Source: Pseudoxanthomonas sp. CF125 (lineage in GTDB: Bacteria; Pseudomonadota; Gammaproteobacteria; Xanthomonadales; Xanthomonadaceae). Taken from it: a stretch of DNA of 64,000 nt. The stretch spans positions 1,532,331 through 1,596,330 of the forward strand of contig NZ_FNLD01000001.1 of assembly GCF_900104085.1 (NCBI RefSeq), in the 5' to 3' direction. Shown piece by piece: positions 56,741 through 64,000 of the stretch (the stretch's first letter is position 1; each line of letters starts with the position of its first letter). The translations under genes were made by a program, and so were the position numbers. The notes under the pieces were generated by a model that made no database searches, was not told the DNA's origin, and saw only the letters and a list, made by a program, of their open reading frames with translations.

Positions 56741-57283
56741 ATGACGACTTACTGCGATTTCGCGCCCAGCCACCCGGTCCACGGCCCCTACCACGACCGG
56801 GAATACGGCTTCCCGCAAACCGGGGAATCGGACCTGTTCGAACGCCTGATCCTGGAAATCAACCAGGCCGGCCTCAGCTGGGAAACCATCCTGAAGAAAC
56901 GCCAGGGTTTCCAAACCGCCTACAGCGGCTTCGACGTGGACAAAGTGGCCCGCTACGGCGAAAAGGACCGCGCCCGCCTGCTCGCCGACGCCGGCATCAT
57001 CCGCAACCGGCTGAAGGTCGATGCCGCCATCCACAATGCGCAGGTCATCCGCGGCCTGCGCAAGTCCCACGGCGGATTCTCGCAATGGCTGGAGGCGCAC
57101 CATCCGCTGTCCAAGGCCGAATGGGTGAAGCTGTTCAAGAAGACCTTCCGCTTCACCGGCGGGGAGATCACCGGGGAGTTCCTGATGAGTCTGGGCTACT
57201 TGCCCGGCGCGCATCGGGAAGACTGCCCCGCGTTCAAGCGCGCGGCCAAGCACAAACCTGCCTGGATGCGGAAAATCAAATAA
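56741..57283 (+). CDS. tag: DNA-3-methyladenine glycosylase I (Tag)
   Basis: A 180-residue glycosylase that removes N3-methyladenine. Seen: the zinc site Cys5 and His18 near the N-terminus (YHDREYG), LFERLILEINQAGLSWETILKKRQGF with the catalytic Glu, and the C-terminal His and Cys in GAHREDCPAFKRAAKH. ATG 56741 is preferred over GTG 56735. Confidence 0.9.
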   Translation: MTTYCDFAPSHPVHGPYHDREYGFPQTGESDLFERLILEINQAGLSWETILKKRQGFQTAYSGFDVDKVARYGEKDRARLLADAGIIRNRLKVDAAIHNAQVIRGLRKSHGGFSQWLEAHHPLSKAEWVKLFKKTFRFTGGEITGEFLMSLGYLPGAHREDCPAFKRAAKHKPAWMRKIK

Positions 57284-57312
57284 CTCTGATCCGATACGAC
57301 AAGTGGTCAACC

Positions 57313-57474
57313 CCCCTCCCGCTTGCGGCGCCCAAAGGGTGTGCAAGGCTGAGAGGGTGCCGAAGGCGGGTGAGGGTGCCGCCGAAGCCAGCCAGCTCAA
57401 AGCTGCCCTCATCCGGCGCTACGCGCCACCCTCAACCGCTTGAGGCGGCTTCGATCCCGCAAGCGGGAGAAGGG
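57313..57474. repeat. inverted repeat, CTCCCGCTTGCGG type
   Basis: CTCCCGCTTGCGG (57316-57328) has its complement CCGCAAGCGGGAG at 57457-57469. Between the arms are GAGGGTGCC-rich blocks with partial symmetry. This is a dispersed intergenic repeat, with no gene in it. Confidence 0.7.
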
Positions 57475-57494
57475 CTCCTTGTTTTGCGTTGCGC

Positions 57495-58349
57495 TTAGGT
57501 ACTCAGAGCACCGTGCAACGTCGCCGCACAATCCGCTTCGATCTTCAGCGACGCCAAATCGTCCGCGCGCGTGCGGCCCTGATTGAGGAGTGCGATGGGC
57601 TGCCCCGCCTCATGCGCCATCCGCGCAAAGCGAAATCCCGAATAGACCATCAGCGACGACCCCACCACCAGCAGCGCATCGGACTGCCCCAGCGCGGCGC
57701 GCGCCTGCTCGTAGCGCGCTCTCGGCACGTTCTCGCCGAAGAACACCACATCAGGCTTCAGCATGCCGCCGCAGGCTTCGCAGGCGGGTACGCGGAAGTG
57801 GCCGAAATCGCGGCCTTCGAGGTCGGCATCGCCGTCGGGCGCGGCCTCGGCGCTCAGTCCGGCCCATTGCGGATTTTCCCGCGCCAACCGCTCCTGCACC
57901 TGCGCGCGTGCGTAGCGAATGGCGCAATGCAGGCATACGACCTCGTCGATGCGTCCGTGCAAGTCGATGACTTCAGTGCTGCCGGCGCGCTCATGCAAGC
58001 CGTCCACATTCTGGGTGACCAGGCGCGAGATCCAGCCGGCGGACTGCGCGCCCGCCAACGCGCGATGCGCCGCATTGGGCTCGGCGCGCGAGACGATCGG
58101 CCAACCGATGAAACTGCGCGCCCAATAGCGCGCGTTGACCGCGGGGTCTTCGACGAAATCCCTATAGTTCACCGGCGGCGTGCGCTTCCATCCGCCCAGA
58201 GCGTCGCGGTAGTCGGGAATGCCCGAGCCGGTGCTGCAGCCGGCGCCGGTCAGCACGAACACGTGCCGGTAACCGTCCAGCCAGCGCCGCAGTTTCGCGG
58301 CCGCCTCGCCGCTGTCGGGGTGCAGATCGATCATGCGCCGATTGTCCAT
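57495..58349 (-). CDS. Sir2-family NAD-dependent protein deacylase
   Basis: A 284-residue sirtuin that removes acyl groups from lysines using NAD+. Seen: GAGCSTGSGIPDYRD (about residues 35-49), TQNVDGLHERAG, DLHGRIDEV with the catalytic His, and the zinc pairs CLHC and CEACGG. The GCST variant and length are like class II (SIRT4-type) enzymes. A terminator for pilU abuts the start, so translation may begin at ATG 58334 instead. Confidence 0.9.
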   Translation of the reverse strand: MDNRRMIDLHPDSGEAAAKLRRWLDGYRHVFVLTGAGCSTGSGIPDYRDALGGWKRTPPVNYRDFVEDPAVNARYWARSFIGWPIVSRAEPNAAHRALAGAQSAGWISRLVTQNVDGLHERAGSTEVIDLHGRIDEVVCLHCAIRYARAQVQERLARENPQWAGLSAEAAPDGDADLEGRDFGHFRVPACEACGGMLKPDVVFFGENVPRARYEQARAALGQSDALLVVGSSLMVYSGFRFARMAHEAGQPIALLNQGRTRADDLASLKIEADCAATLHGALST

Positions 58350-58350
58350 G

Positions 58351-58374
58351 AAAAAAGGGCGGTCGCCCGCCCTT
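58351..58374 (-). terminator. terminator of the pilTU transcript
   Basis: AAGGGCGG (58355-58362) pairs with CCGCCCTT (58367-58374). On the minus strand the stem is followed by a T run that touches the first ATG of the sirtuin gene. Confidence 0.8.
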
Positions 58375-58398
58375 CGTTCGCAATTCCGAAGCGGCGGA

Positions 58399-59529
58399 TC
58401 AGCGCGCCTCGGCGATCTCCACCCCGTCCAGCCCCTGCGCCAGCGTGCGCGCGTCGCCGCCCTGGGCCAGCTTGATGCGCAGGCGCACCTCGTTCTGGGA
58501 GTCGGCGAAGCGCAGGGCGTCTTCGTAGCTGATTTCGCCGGCCTGATAGAGCTCGAACAGGCTCTGGTCGAAGGTCTTCATGCCCAGGTTGGTCGATTCC
58601 TTCATCACTTCCTTGAGCTTGTGGATTTCGCCCTCGCGGATGTAATCCTGGATCAACGGCGTACCCAGCATGATCTCCATCGCCACCCGGCGCGCCTTGC
58701 CGTCGGGTGTGGGGATGAGCTGCTGGGCGACCACGCCCTTCAGGTTCAGCGAAAGATCCATCAGCAGCTGGCCGCGGCGGTCTTCAGGGAAGAAGTTGAT
58801 CACGCGGTCCATGGCCTGGTTGGCGTTGTTGGCGTGCAGCGTGCACAGCACCAGGTGGCCGGTTTCGGCGAAAGCAATGGCGTGGTCCATGCCCTCGCGG
58901 GTGCGCACCTCGCCGATCATGATCACGTCCGGCGCCTGGCGCAGGGTGTTCTTCAGCGCGTTGTCCCAGCTGTCGGTGTCTATGCCCACTTCGCGCTGGG
59001 TGATGATGCAACCCTCGTGCTTGTGCACGAATTCGATCGGGTCTTCGATGGTGATGATGTGGCCGGTGGAATTCTGGTTGCGGTAGCCGATCATCGCCGC
59101 CAGCGAAGTGGATTTACCGGTACCGGTGGCGCCGACGAAGATGATGATGCCGCGCTTGGTCATGGCCAGCGTCTTGATGATCGGCGGCAGGTTCAGTTCT
59201 TCCACGGTGGGAATGCGCGCCTCGATGCGGCGCAGGACCATGCCCACCTGGTTGCGCTGGTAGAAGCAGCTGACGCGGAAGCGGCCCACGCCGGCCACGC
59301 CGATGGCGAAATTGCACTCGTGGGTCTTTTCGAATTCCTCGCGCTGGGCCGGCGTCATCACGTTCAGCACCAGGTCGCGGCTCTGCTGCGAGGTCAGCGG
59401 CGTCTGCGTGATCGGCGAGATCTTGCCGTTCACCTTGATCGACGGCGGCATGCCGGAGGTGATGAACAGGTCCGAGGCCTTCTGGTGGGCCATCAGCTTG
59501 AGGAACGAAGTGAAATCGATGGTGCTCAT
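58399..59529 (-). CDS. pilU: type IV pilus retraction ATPase PilU
   Basis: A 376-residue PilT-like ATPase that assists pilus retraction. Seen: the N-terminal FLKLMAHQKASDLFITSGMPPS, Walker A GATGTGKSTS, Asp box EDPIEFVHKHEG and Walker B IMIGEVRTREGM with His box LVLCTLHANNA. It is downstream of pilT with a repeat between. The C-terminal 20 residues are longer than in PilT. Confidence 0.93.
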   Translation of the reverse strand: MSTIDFTSFLKLMAHQKASDLFITSGMPPSIKVNGKISPITQTPLTSQQSRDLVLNVMTPAQREEFEKTHECNFAIGVAGVGRFRVSCFYQRNQVGMVLRRIEARIPTVEELNLPPIIKTLAMTKRGIIIFVGATGTGKSTSLAAMIGYRNQNSTGHIITIEDPIEFVHKHEGCIITQREVGIDTDSWDNALKNTLRQAPDVIMIGEVRTREGMDHAIAFAETGHLVLCTLHANNANQAMDRVINFFPEDRRGQLLMDLSLNLKGVVAQQLIPTPDGKARRVAMEIMLGTPLIQDYIREGEIHKLKEVMKESTNLGMKTFDQSLFELYQAGEISYEDALRFADSQNEVRLRIKLAQGGDARTLAQGLDGVEIAEAR

Positions 59530-59546
59530 GGGTGGCTCCTATGGAG

Positions 59547-59647
59547 CCGGGATTGGGGATTGGGGATTGGGGATTCGCAACAACTACAGCGAACCCCACC
59601 CATGTCCCTTTGCCGGCTTTTTTGCGAATCCCGAATCTCGAATCCCG
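59547..59647. repeat. G-run repeat with inverted partner between pilT and pilU
   Basis: Four runs of three or four Gs spaced by ATT (59549-59572) give a G-quadruplex pattern on the plus strand. A complementary GAATCCCGAATC arm lies at 59624-59647. The pair fills the pilT-pilU gap. Confidence 0.75.
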
Positions 59648-59658
59648 CGTCTTTTCGA

Positions 59659-60696
59659 TTATTCGAACAGGCGCTTGTCCTTGGCGTATTCCTTGGCCTG
59701 GTGGCGCGTGATCAGCGAACGCTTCACCAGATCCTGCAAATGCTGGTCCAGGGTCATCATGCCGCTCTGCTGGCCGGTCTGGATGGCCGAGTACATCTGC
59801 GCCACCTTGTCCTCGCGGATCAGGTTGCGGATGGCCGGGGTGCCGACCATGATTTCCCATGCCGCCGTACGGCCGCCGCCGACCTTCTTCAACAGCGCCT
59901 GCGAAATCACCGCCCGCAGCGATTCGGACAGCATCGAGCGCACCATCGGCTTTTCGCCGGCCGGGAACACGTCGATGATGCGGTCGATGGTCTTGGCCGC
60001 CGAGCTGGTGTGCAGGGTGGCGAACACCAGGTGTCCGGTTTCCGCGGCAGTCAGCGCCAGGCGGATGGTTTCCAGGTCGCGCAACTCGCCGACCAGGATG
60101 ATGTCGGGATCTTCGCGCAACGCCGAGCGCAGCGCCTCGTTGAAGCCGTGCGTGTCGCGGTGCACTTCGCGCTGGTTGATCAGGCACTTCTGCGAGGTAT
60201 GCACGAACTCGATCGGATCCTCGACGCTGAGGATATGGCCGTACTCGTTCTTGTTGATGTGGTCGATCATCGCGGCCAGCGTGGTCGACTTGCCCGAGCC
60301 GGTAGGACCGGTGACCAGGATCAGGCCCTGCGGCTGTTCGATCAGCTGCTTGAACAACGGCGGGCAGCCCAGGTCTTCCAGGGTCAGCACTTCCGAAGGA
60401 ATAGTGCGGAACACGGCGCCGGCGCCGCGGTTCTGGTTGAACGCGTTGACGCGGAAGCGCGCCAGGCTGGGAATCTCGAAGGAGAAGTCGACCTCGAGGA
60501 ATTCCTCGTAGTCGCGGCGCTGCTTGTCCGACATGATGTCGTAGACCAGCGAATGCACCTGCTTGTGGTCCAGCGCCGGAATGTTGATGCGGCGCACATC
60601 GCCGTCCACCCGGATCATCGGCGGCAAGCCGGCCGACAGATGCAGGTCGGAGGCTTTGTTCTTGACCGAGAACGCCAGAAGTTCGGCGATATCCAT
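59659..60696 (-). CDS. pilT: type IV pilus retraction ATPase PilT
   Basis: A 345-residue hexameric motor that depolymerises the pilus. Seen: MDIAELLAFSVKNKASDLHLSAG, Walker A GPTGSGKSTTLAAMI, the AIRNLIRE motif near the C-terminus, EDPIEFVHTSQ and ILVGELRDLETI. ATG 60696 gives the standard length. It is transcribed away from yggS; the pilT-yggS-proC arrangement is conserved in gammaproteobacteria. Confidence 0.95.
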   Translation of the reverse strand: MDIAELLAFSVKNKASDLHLSAGLPPMIRVDGDVRRINIPALDHKQVHSLVYDIMSDKQRRDYEEFLEVDFSFEIPSLARFRVNAFNQNRGAGAVFRTIPSEVLTLEDLGCPPLFKQLIEQPQGLILVTGPTGSGKSTTLAAMIDHINKNEYGHILSVEDPIEFVHTSQKCLINQREVHRDTHGFNEALRSALREDPDIILVGELRDLETIRLALTAAETGHLVFATLHTSSAAKTIDRIIDVFPAGEKPMVRSMLSESLRAVISQALLKKVGGGRTAAWEIMVGTPAIRNLIREDKVAQMYSAIQTGQQSGMMTLDQHLQDLVKRSLITRHQAKEYAKDKRLFE

Positions 60697-60792
60697 ACGC
60701 TGCTTTCCCCAAAATTGCTGCGACAGCTGGAACGATACATCCCCGAGAGGCAGTATACCCACCTTGCCGCGATATCCAACGGTTGAAGGATT

Positions 60793-61470
60793 ATGCTCGC
60801 ACAACGCCTCAGCGCGATACTCCAAAGCCTTGAAAACGCGGCGATTGCGAGCGATCGGCCATTGCCGCGCTTACTGGCCGTTTCCAAGACCCAAACTGCG
60901 ACGGCGGTCGCGGCTCTGGCCGCCGCCGGACAGCGTGCTTTCGGGGAAAACTACGTTCAGGAAGCTCAAGCCAAGATCGGCGCATTGGCGCAGGCGGGAT
61001 TGGAGTGGCATCTGATCGGCCACCTGCAATCCAACAAAGCCGAAACGGCCGCGGAACTCTTCGACTGGGTGCAGACCGTGGACCGGTTGAAACTGGTCGC
61101 CGCGCTCGCCCGCTCCCGTCCGCCGCATCGCCCGCCGCTGAACGTGCTGGTGCAGGTCAATATCGACGACGAGGCCAGCAAACACGGTTGCGCCCCGGAG
61201 CAGGTTGCCGAGCTGGCGGCGGCCATCGAGCGGGAACCGCGCCTGACCCTGCGCGGACTGATGGCGATCCCTACACCGCATGCCGACCTGGAAGCACGCC
61301 GTCCTGCCTACCGCAGCATGGCGGCCCTGTTCAACGCATTGGCCGCTCAATATGGATCGATCGACACGCTTTCCATGGGAATGAGCGACGATTTCCCGCT
61401 GGCCATCGCCGAAGGTGCGACGATGGTACGTATCGGCACCGCCCTGTTCGGCCCGAGAAGCCGGGAATAG
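60793..61470 (+). CDS. YggS family PLP-binding protein
   Basis: A 225-residue PLPBP-type protein that manages pyridoxal phosphate pools. Seen: PLP Lys32 in LLAVSKTQ, GENYVQEAQAKI, WHLIGHLQSNK and LSMGMSDDFPLAIAEGATMVRIG. No racemase activity is expected. Its stop codon TAG (61468-61470) lies in a repeat arm, and proC follows in the same direction. Confidence 0.92.
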   Translation: MLAQRLSAILQSLENAAIASDRPLPRLLAVSKTQTATAVAALAAAGQRAFGENYVQEAQAKIGALAQAGLEWHLIGHLQSNKAETAAELFDWVQTVDRLKLVAALARSRPPHRPPLNVLVQVNIDDEASKHGCAPEQVAELAAAIEREPRLTLRGLMAIPTPHADLEARRPAYRSMAALFNALAAQYGSIDTLSMGMSDDFPLAIAEGATMVRIGTALFGPRSRE

Positions 61471-61614
61471 GGAATGGAGAATGGGGGATCGGCAAAAAGG
61501 CCCTAATCCCCACATCACGACTCATTAGCGAACACCGTGGATCACCTTGCAAAGGCATCAAGACCGAATGACGACCCCTTCCCCCATTTCCCATTCTCCA
61601 TTCCCTATTTCCGG
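61461..61614. repeat. inverted repeat of AATAGGGAATGGAGAATGGG type
   Basis: Left arm 61461-61485 and right arm 61590-61614 are complementary with one mismatch. The left arm carries the yggS stop and the right arm encodes residues 8-16 of proC. Confidence 0.85.
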
Positions 61615-62425
61615 CTCCATCGCCTTCATCGGCGGCGGCAACATGGCGCGCAGCCTGATCGGCGGCTTGATCGCACGCGGTGCCAGCGCCGCAAGCATCC
61701 GGGTTGCCGAACCCGTCGAGGTCCTCAGGGAGTCCCTGGCGAGGGATTTCGGCGTGCCCGTATTCGCCACCGCGCTGGAAGCCGCTACCGGCGCCAGCCT
61801 GTGGCTGCTGGCGGTGAAGCCGCAGGTCATGCGCACGGTATGCCAAGGCCTGTCCGCCCTGGCGCAGGAGCACGGCGCGCTGGTGGTGTCCATCGCCGCC
61901 GGCATCACTGCCGGGCAGATGCAGCGATGGCTGGGCGACGGCGTCGCCGTGGTTCGCGCCATGCCCAACACCCCTGCTTTGCTGGGCGCCGGCGTGACCG
62001 GATTGTTCGCCACCCCGCAGGTCGACGCGGACGGGCGCGAACGCACCGAAGCCCTGCTCTCGAGCGCGGGCAAGACGGTCTGGATCGACGATGAAGCCAA
62101 GATGGACGCGGTGACCGCGGTTTCGGGCAGTGGGCCGGCATATGTGTTCCTGCTTGCCGAAGCGATGGAGGCGGCGGCGAAACAGGAAGGCCTGAACGAC
62201 GAGGCCGCGCGCGCGCTGGTGCTGCAGACCATTCTGGGCGCTGCGCGCATGCTGACCGAATCGGACGAAGATCCGGCCGAACTGCGCAAGCGGGTGACCT
62301 CGCCCAACGGCACCACCCAGGCGGCGATCGAAACGTTCCAGGAAGGAGGCTTCGCCAAGCTGGTCGGCAAGGCGATCCATGCGGCCAGCGAACGCGGAAA
62401 GGAATTGTCGGCGGCGAACGACTGA
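61568..62425 (+). CDS. proC: pyrroline-5-carboxylate reductase ProC
   Basis: A 285-residue NAD(P)H enzyme for the last step of proline synthesis. Seen: IAFIGGGNMARSLIGGL (Rossmann loop), VKPQVM, AMPNTPALLGAGVTGL and the C-terminal AVSGSGPAYVFLLAEAM and VTSPNGTTQAAIETF. The first 16 residues (MTTPSPISHSPFPISG) are not conserved and are encoded by the repeat arm. An upstream TTG (61547) is possible but less likely. Confidence 0.93.
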   Translation: MTTPSPISHSPFPISGSIAFIGGGNMARSLIGGLIARGASAASIRVAEPVEVLRESLARDFGVPVFATALEAATGASLWLLAVKPQVMRTVCQGLSALAQEHGALVVSIAAGITAGQMQRWLGDGVAVVRAMPNTPALLGAGVTGLFATPQVDADGRERTEALLSSAGKTVWIDDEAKMDAVTAVSGSGPAYVFLLAEAMEAAAKQEGLNDEAARALVLQTILGAARMLTESDEDPAELRKRVTSPNGTTQAAIETFQEGGFAKLVGKAIHAASERGKELSAAND

Positions 62426-62455
62426 ACCGGCATGAAGACCCACGGGAACCTTCCA

Positions 62456-62908
62456 ATGAAATATTTTGCGCTCTGTCTGTCGATCCTGTTCTTCACTGCA
62501 TGTTCGGCGGCGGAAAAGCCGCGCGCTGCCGACTTCGTTCCGCCTGCGGTCTCTTCCGCCGATTTCGGTGACTTGCGCGTGCACTACAACGCGCTGCCTA
62601 CCCTGAGCCTAAACGATGCCGTGGCGCGGGAATACGGCGTGGCCAGGGATGCAGGCTCGGCGATGCTGGTGGTCGCGGTAAGGCGCCTGGAGAACGGCGA
62701 GGAAACCAGTGCCGAGAGCGAGGTTTCGGCGGAGGCTTTCGACCTGCAGGGCGCGCGGCAGCACATCGAATTCTCGGCGGTGAAGACCGGCCAATACACC
62801 GATCACATCGGCGTCTTCACGATCCATGCGCGCGACAGTTACCGCTTCGAGGTCACCGTCAAGGCAGATGGCCGCTCAGAGAAAGTGAAGTTCCAGCGCA
62901 ATTTCTGA
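62456..62908 (+). CDS. DUF4426 lipoprotein
   Basis: A 150-residue predicted lipoprotein with lipobox FFTAC (Cys about 16). The DUF4426 pattern is seen: FGDLRVHYNALPTLSLNDAVAREYGV and the C-terminal YRFEVTVKADGRSEKVKFQRNF. It follows proC by 30 bases, the usual neighbour. Function unknown. ATG 62456 opens the signal peptide directly. Confidence 0.82.
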   Translation: MKYFALCLSILFFTACSAAEKPRAADFVPPAVSSADFGDLRVHYNALPTLSLNDAVAREYGVARDAGSAMLVVAVRRLENGEETSAESEVSAEAFDLQGARQHIEFSAVKTGQYTDHIGVFTIHARDSYRFEVTVKADGRSEKVKFQRNF

Positions 62909-62909
62909 A

Positions 62910-62993
62910 CCTGTAGGAGCGGGCCCTGCCCGCGACGCTCTTGCCATTTCGCTTTGCGAAAAAAGCGTCGCGGGCAGGGCCCGCTCCTACAGG
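62910..62993. repeat. REPIN-like inverted repeat (GTAGGAGC family)
   Basis: Perfect 30-base arms (62910-62939 and 62964-62993), beginning CCTGTAGGAGCGGGCCCTGC. The right arm supplies the stop codon of the BtuF-like gene on the minus strand. Confidence 0.95.
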
Positions 62994-63790
62994 GGGGGAT
63001 GGCGTGCCGACCAAGCCTGGATGATTCCTGCGATCTCGCGCACGCCGTCGGTCAAAGCGGCTGGACCGGGCTGCAGAATGAGCGGCGATTTGATTTCGTG
63101 CAGCTCGCCATCGCGCACCGCGGGTATCGCCTGCCAACCCGGACGCGCGGCGACTTTCTCGGGCCGGAATTTCTTTCCGCACCATGAGCCCAGGATGATG
63201 TCGGGCGCACGGCGCACCACTTCGCCGGCATCGGCCAGGATGCGGTGTTTGGCCAGCGATTCCACCGAACGTTCGGGGAACACATCGTCGCCGCCCGCGA
63301 TGCGGATCAGTTCGGCTACCCAGCGGATGCCGGTGATGGGCGGCTCGTCCCATTCTTCGAAGTACACCCGCGGTCGCTGCGCCAACGTCGCGGAGTCGCG
63401 TTCGATCTGCTCCAAACCATGCTGTAGCTCATCGGCATAGGCGTTGGCCTTGTCGCCTGCGCCGACCAGTGCGCCCAGGCGACGGATGTAATCGAGGATT
63501 CCTTCGACGCTGCGATGGTTCGATATCCAGACCTCGACGCCCTGCTTGATCAACTCTGCGGCGATCTCCGACTGGATATCGGAAAAACCGATCACGAAAT
63601 CGGGCTTGAGCCCGAGTATTTCGCCGATCTTGGCGCTGGTGAACGCGCTGACTTTCGGTTTTTCCTTGCGCGCGATGGCCGGCCGCACGGTGAAGCCGCT
63701 GATGCCGACGATGCGGTGCTGTTCGCCGAGCGCGTACAGCGTTTCGGTGGGCTCTTCGGTAAGGCAGACGATGCGTTTAGGCCCAGTCAC
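62987..63790 (-). CDS. BtuF-like cobalamin/siderophore-binding protein without signal peptide
   Basis: A 267-residue protein of the periplasmic-binding (BtuF/FecB) fold. Seen: RIVCLTEEPTETLYALGEQHRIVGISGF and VSAFTSAKIGEILGLKPDFVIGFSDIQ, the cobalamin-binding BtuF start. There is no signal peptide from GTG 63790, so it is probably cytoplasmic or the start is further upstream beyond a repeat. No ABC transporter genes are adjacent. The role is unclear. Confidence 0.8.
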   Translation of the reverse strand: MTGPKRIVCLTEEPTETLYALGEQHRIVGISGFTVRPAIARKEKPKVSAFTSAKIGEILGLKPDFVIGFSDIQSEIAAELIKQGVEVWISNHRSVEGILDYIRRLGALVGAGDKANAYADELQHGLEQIERDSATLAQRPRVYFEEWDEPPITGIRWVAELIRIAGGDDVFPERSVESLAKHRILADAGEVVRRAPDIILGSWCGKKFRPEKVAARPGWQAIPAVRDGELHEIKSPLILQPGPAALTDGVREIAGIIQAWSARHPPL

Positions 63791-63803
63791 CGCTTGCCCC
63801 GTG

Positions 63804-63872
63804 GTAGGAGCGACGTGAGTCGCGAAACCAATTTTTCCGAGTGTCCGCTTTCGCGACTTACGTCGCTCCTAC
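63804..63872. repeat. REPIN-like inverted repeat (GTAGGAGCGACGTGAGTCGC)
   Basis: Left arm GTAGGAGCGACGTGAGTCGC and right arm GCGACTTACGTCGCTCCTAC pair with one mismatch. It separates the BtuF-like gene and pdxH. A partial extra copy (GGTCGCTCCTGCGG) follows. Confidence 0.9.
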
Positions 63873-63914
63873 GGCCAGTCCTACGGTCGCTCCTGCGGAT
63901 GCGGGCCATCCGGG

Positions 63915-64000
63915 TCACGGATACAGCATCCGCTTCGACCATTCGCCATCGGCGTCGCATTCATAGCGCCAGCGCTCATGCAGGCGGAACTCGGCGCCGT
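63915..64000 (-). CDS. pdxH: pyridoxamine 5'-phosphate oxidase PdxH (C-terminal part)
   Basis: Only the last 27 codons lie in the window. They encode FRLHERWRYECDADGEWSKR followed by MLYP, matching the PdxH C-terminus (RLHDRWxY...RLxP). PdxH makes PLP from pyridoxine- or pyridoxamine-phosphate with FMN. The rest lies beyond the right edge. Confidence 0.8.
   Translation of the reverse strand, partial: GAEFRLHERWRYECDADGEWSKRMLYP

Noticed and set aside
58333..60786. An 817-codon open frame on the plus strand antisense to pilT and pilU
   Set aside because: High-GC codon bias leaves the opposite strand open; the minus strand carries full PilT and PilU motifs and the antisense product has no recognisable domain.

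Overview
The window is high-GC chromosomal DNA from a gammaproteobacterium of the family Xanthomonadaceae (Lysobacteraceae). The genus (Lysobacter, Pseudoxanthomonas, Luteimonas or a relative) cannot be fixed from this sequence alone. Pointers to the family are a SUF cluster headed by a dedicated Rrf2 regulator, a xanB-type bifunctional mannose enzyme, an HPr kinase linked to a PTS that has no sugar permease, the kdsD-kdsC-lptCAB-rpoN-hpf-ptsN-hprK-rapZ order, and many GTAGGAGC-headed inverted repeats between genes. No rRNA, tRNA, CRISPR array, insertion sequence or phage gene was found.

Layout: 1-2.6 kb holds small envelope and lipoprotein genes (DUF2846, Cdd1-like, DUF1439). 2.7-8.5 kb has a DUF5916 outer-membrane protein, a patatin, a 3-hydroxybutyrate dehydrogenase, a SET-domain protein and a cytochrome c lipoprotein. 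8.5-15 kb is the SUF iron-sulfur cluster operon (Rrf2 regulator, sufB, C, D, S, a GNAT and a Rieske protein). 15-23 kb is an iron-acquisition island: a TonB siderophore receptor, a PiuC hydroxylase, a PepSY membrane protein, DUF2271, DUF4198, ApbE and a membrane flavodoxin reductase, with two Fur-box promoters. 23-26.4 kb has hutD, comEA, an M20 peptidase and glsB. 26.4-31.5 kb has xanB, the amgK-murU peptidoglycan-recycling pair and an ECF sigma, putative anti-sigma and PDZ operon. 31.5-38.8 kb has hda, an AI-2E family permease, DUF2066, purM, DUF2238, purN and two tandem DUF3108 genes. 38.9-52.9 kb has murA, bolA, the Kdo and LPS-transport genes, rpoN, hpf, the nitrogen PTS, hprK, rapZ, EIIA-Man, HPr, EI and mgtE. 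53-57.3 kb has a lipoprotein esterase, pyrB, ruvX, yqgE and tag. 57.5-64 kb has a sirtuin, pilU, pilT, yggS, proC, DUF4426, a BtuF-like protein and the 3' end of pdxH.

The most interesting system is the iron island. A periplasmic DUF2271 protein carries a DGVTGPT stretch that resembles the ApbE flavinylation motif. It sits beside an ApbE flavin transferase, a PepSY protein with candidate heme histidines and a membrane-anchored NAD(P)H-flavodoxin reductase, downstream of a Fur-box promoter. Together these suggest an electron path from cytosolic NAD(P)H to the periplasm for reducing ferric siderophore. The second theme is repeats that shape genes. Inverted-repeat arms supply the stop codons of hutD, ptsI, yggS and the BtuF-like gene and the N-terminal codons of proC. 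Two 15-bp tandem repeats encode pentapeptide units, one inside the permease tail and one in a small unannotated reading frame between hpf and ptsN.
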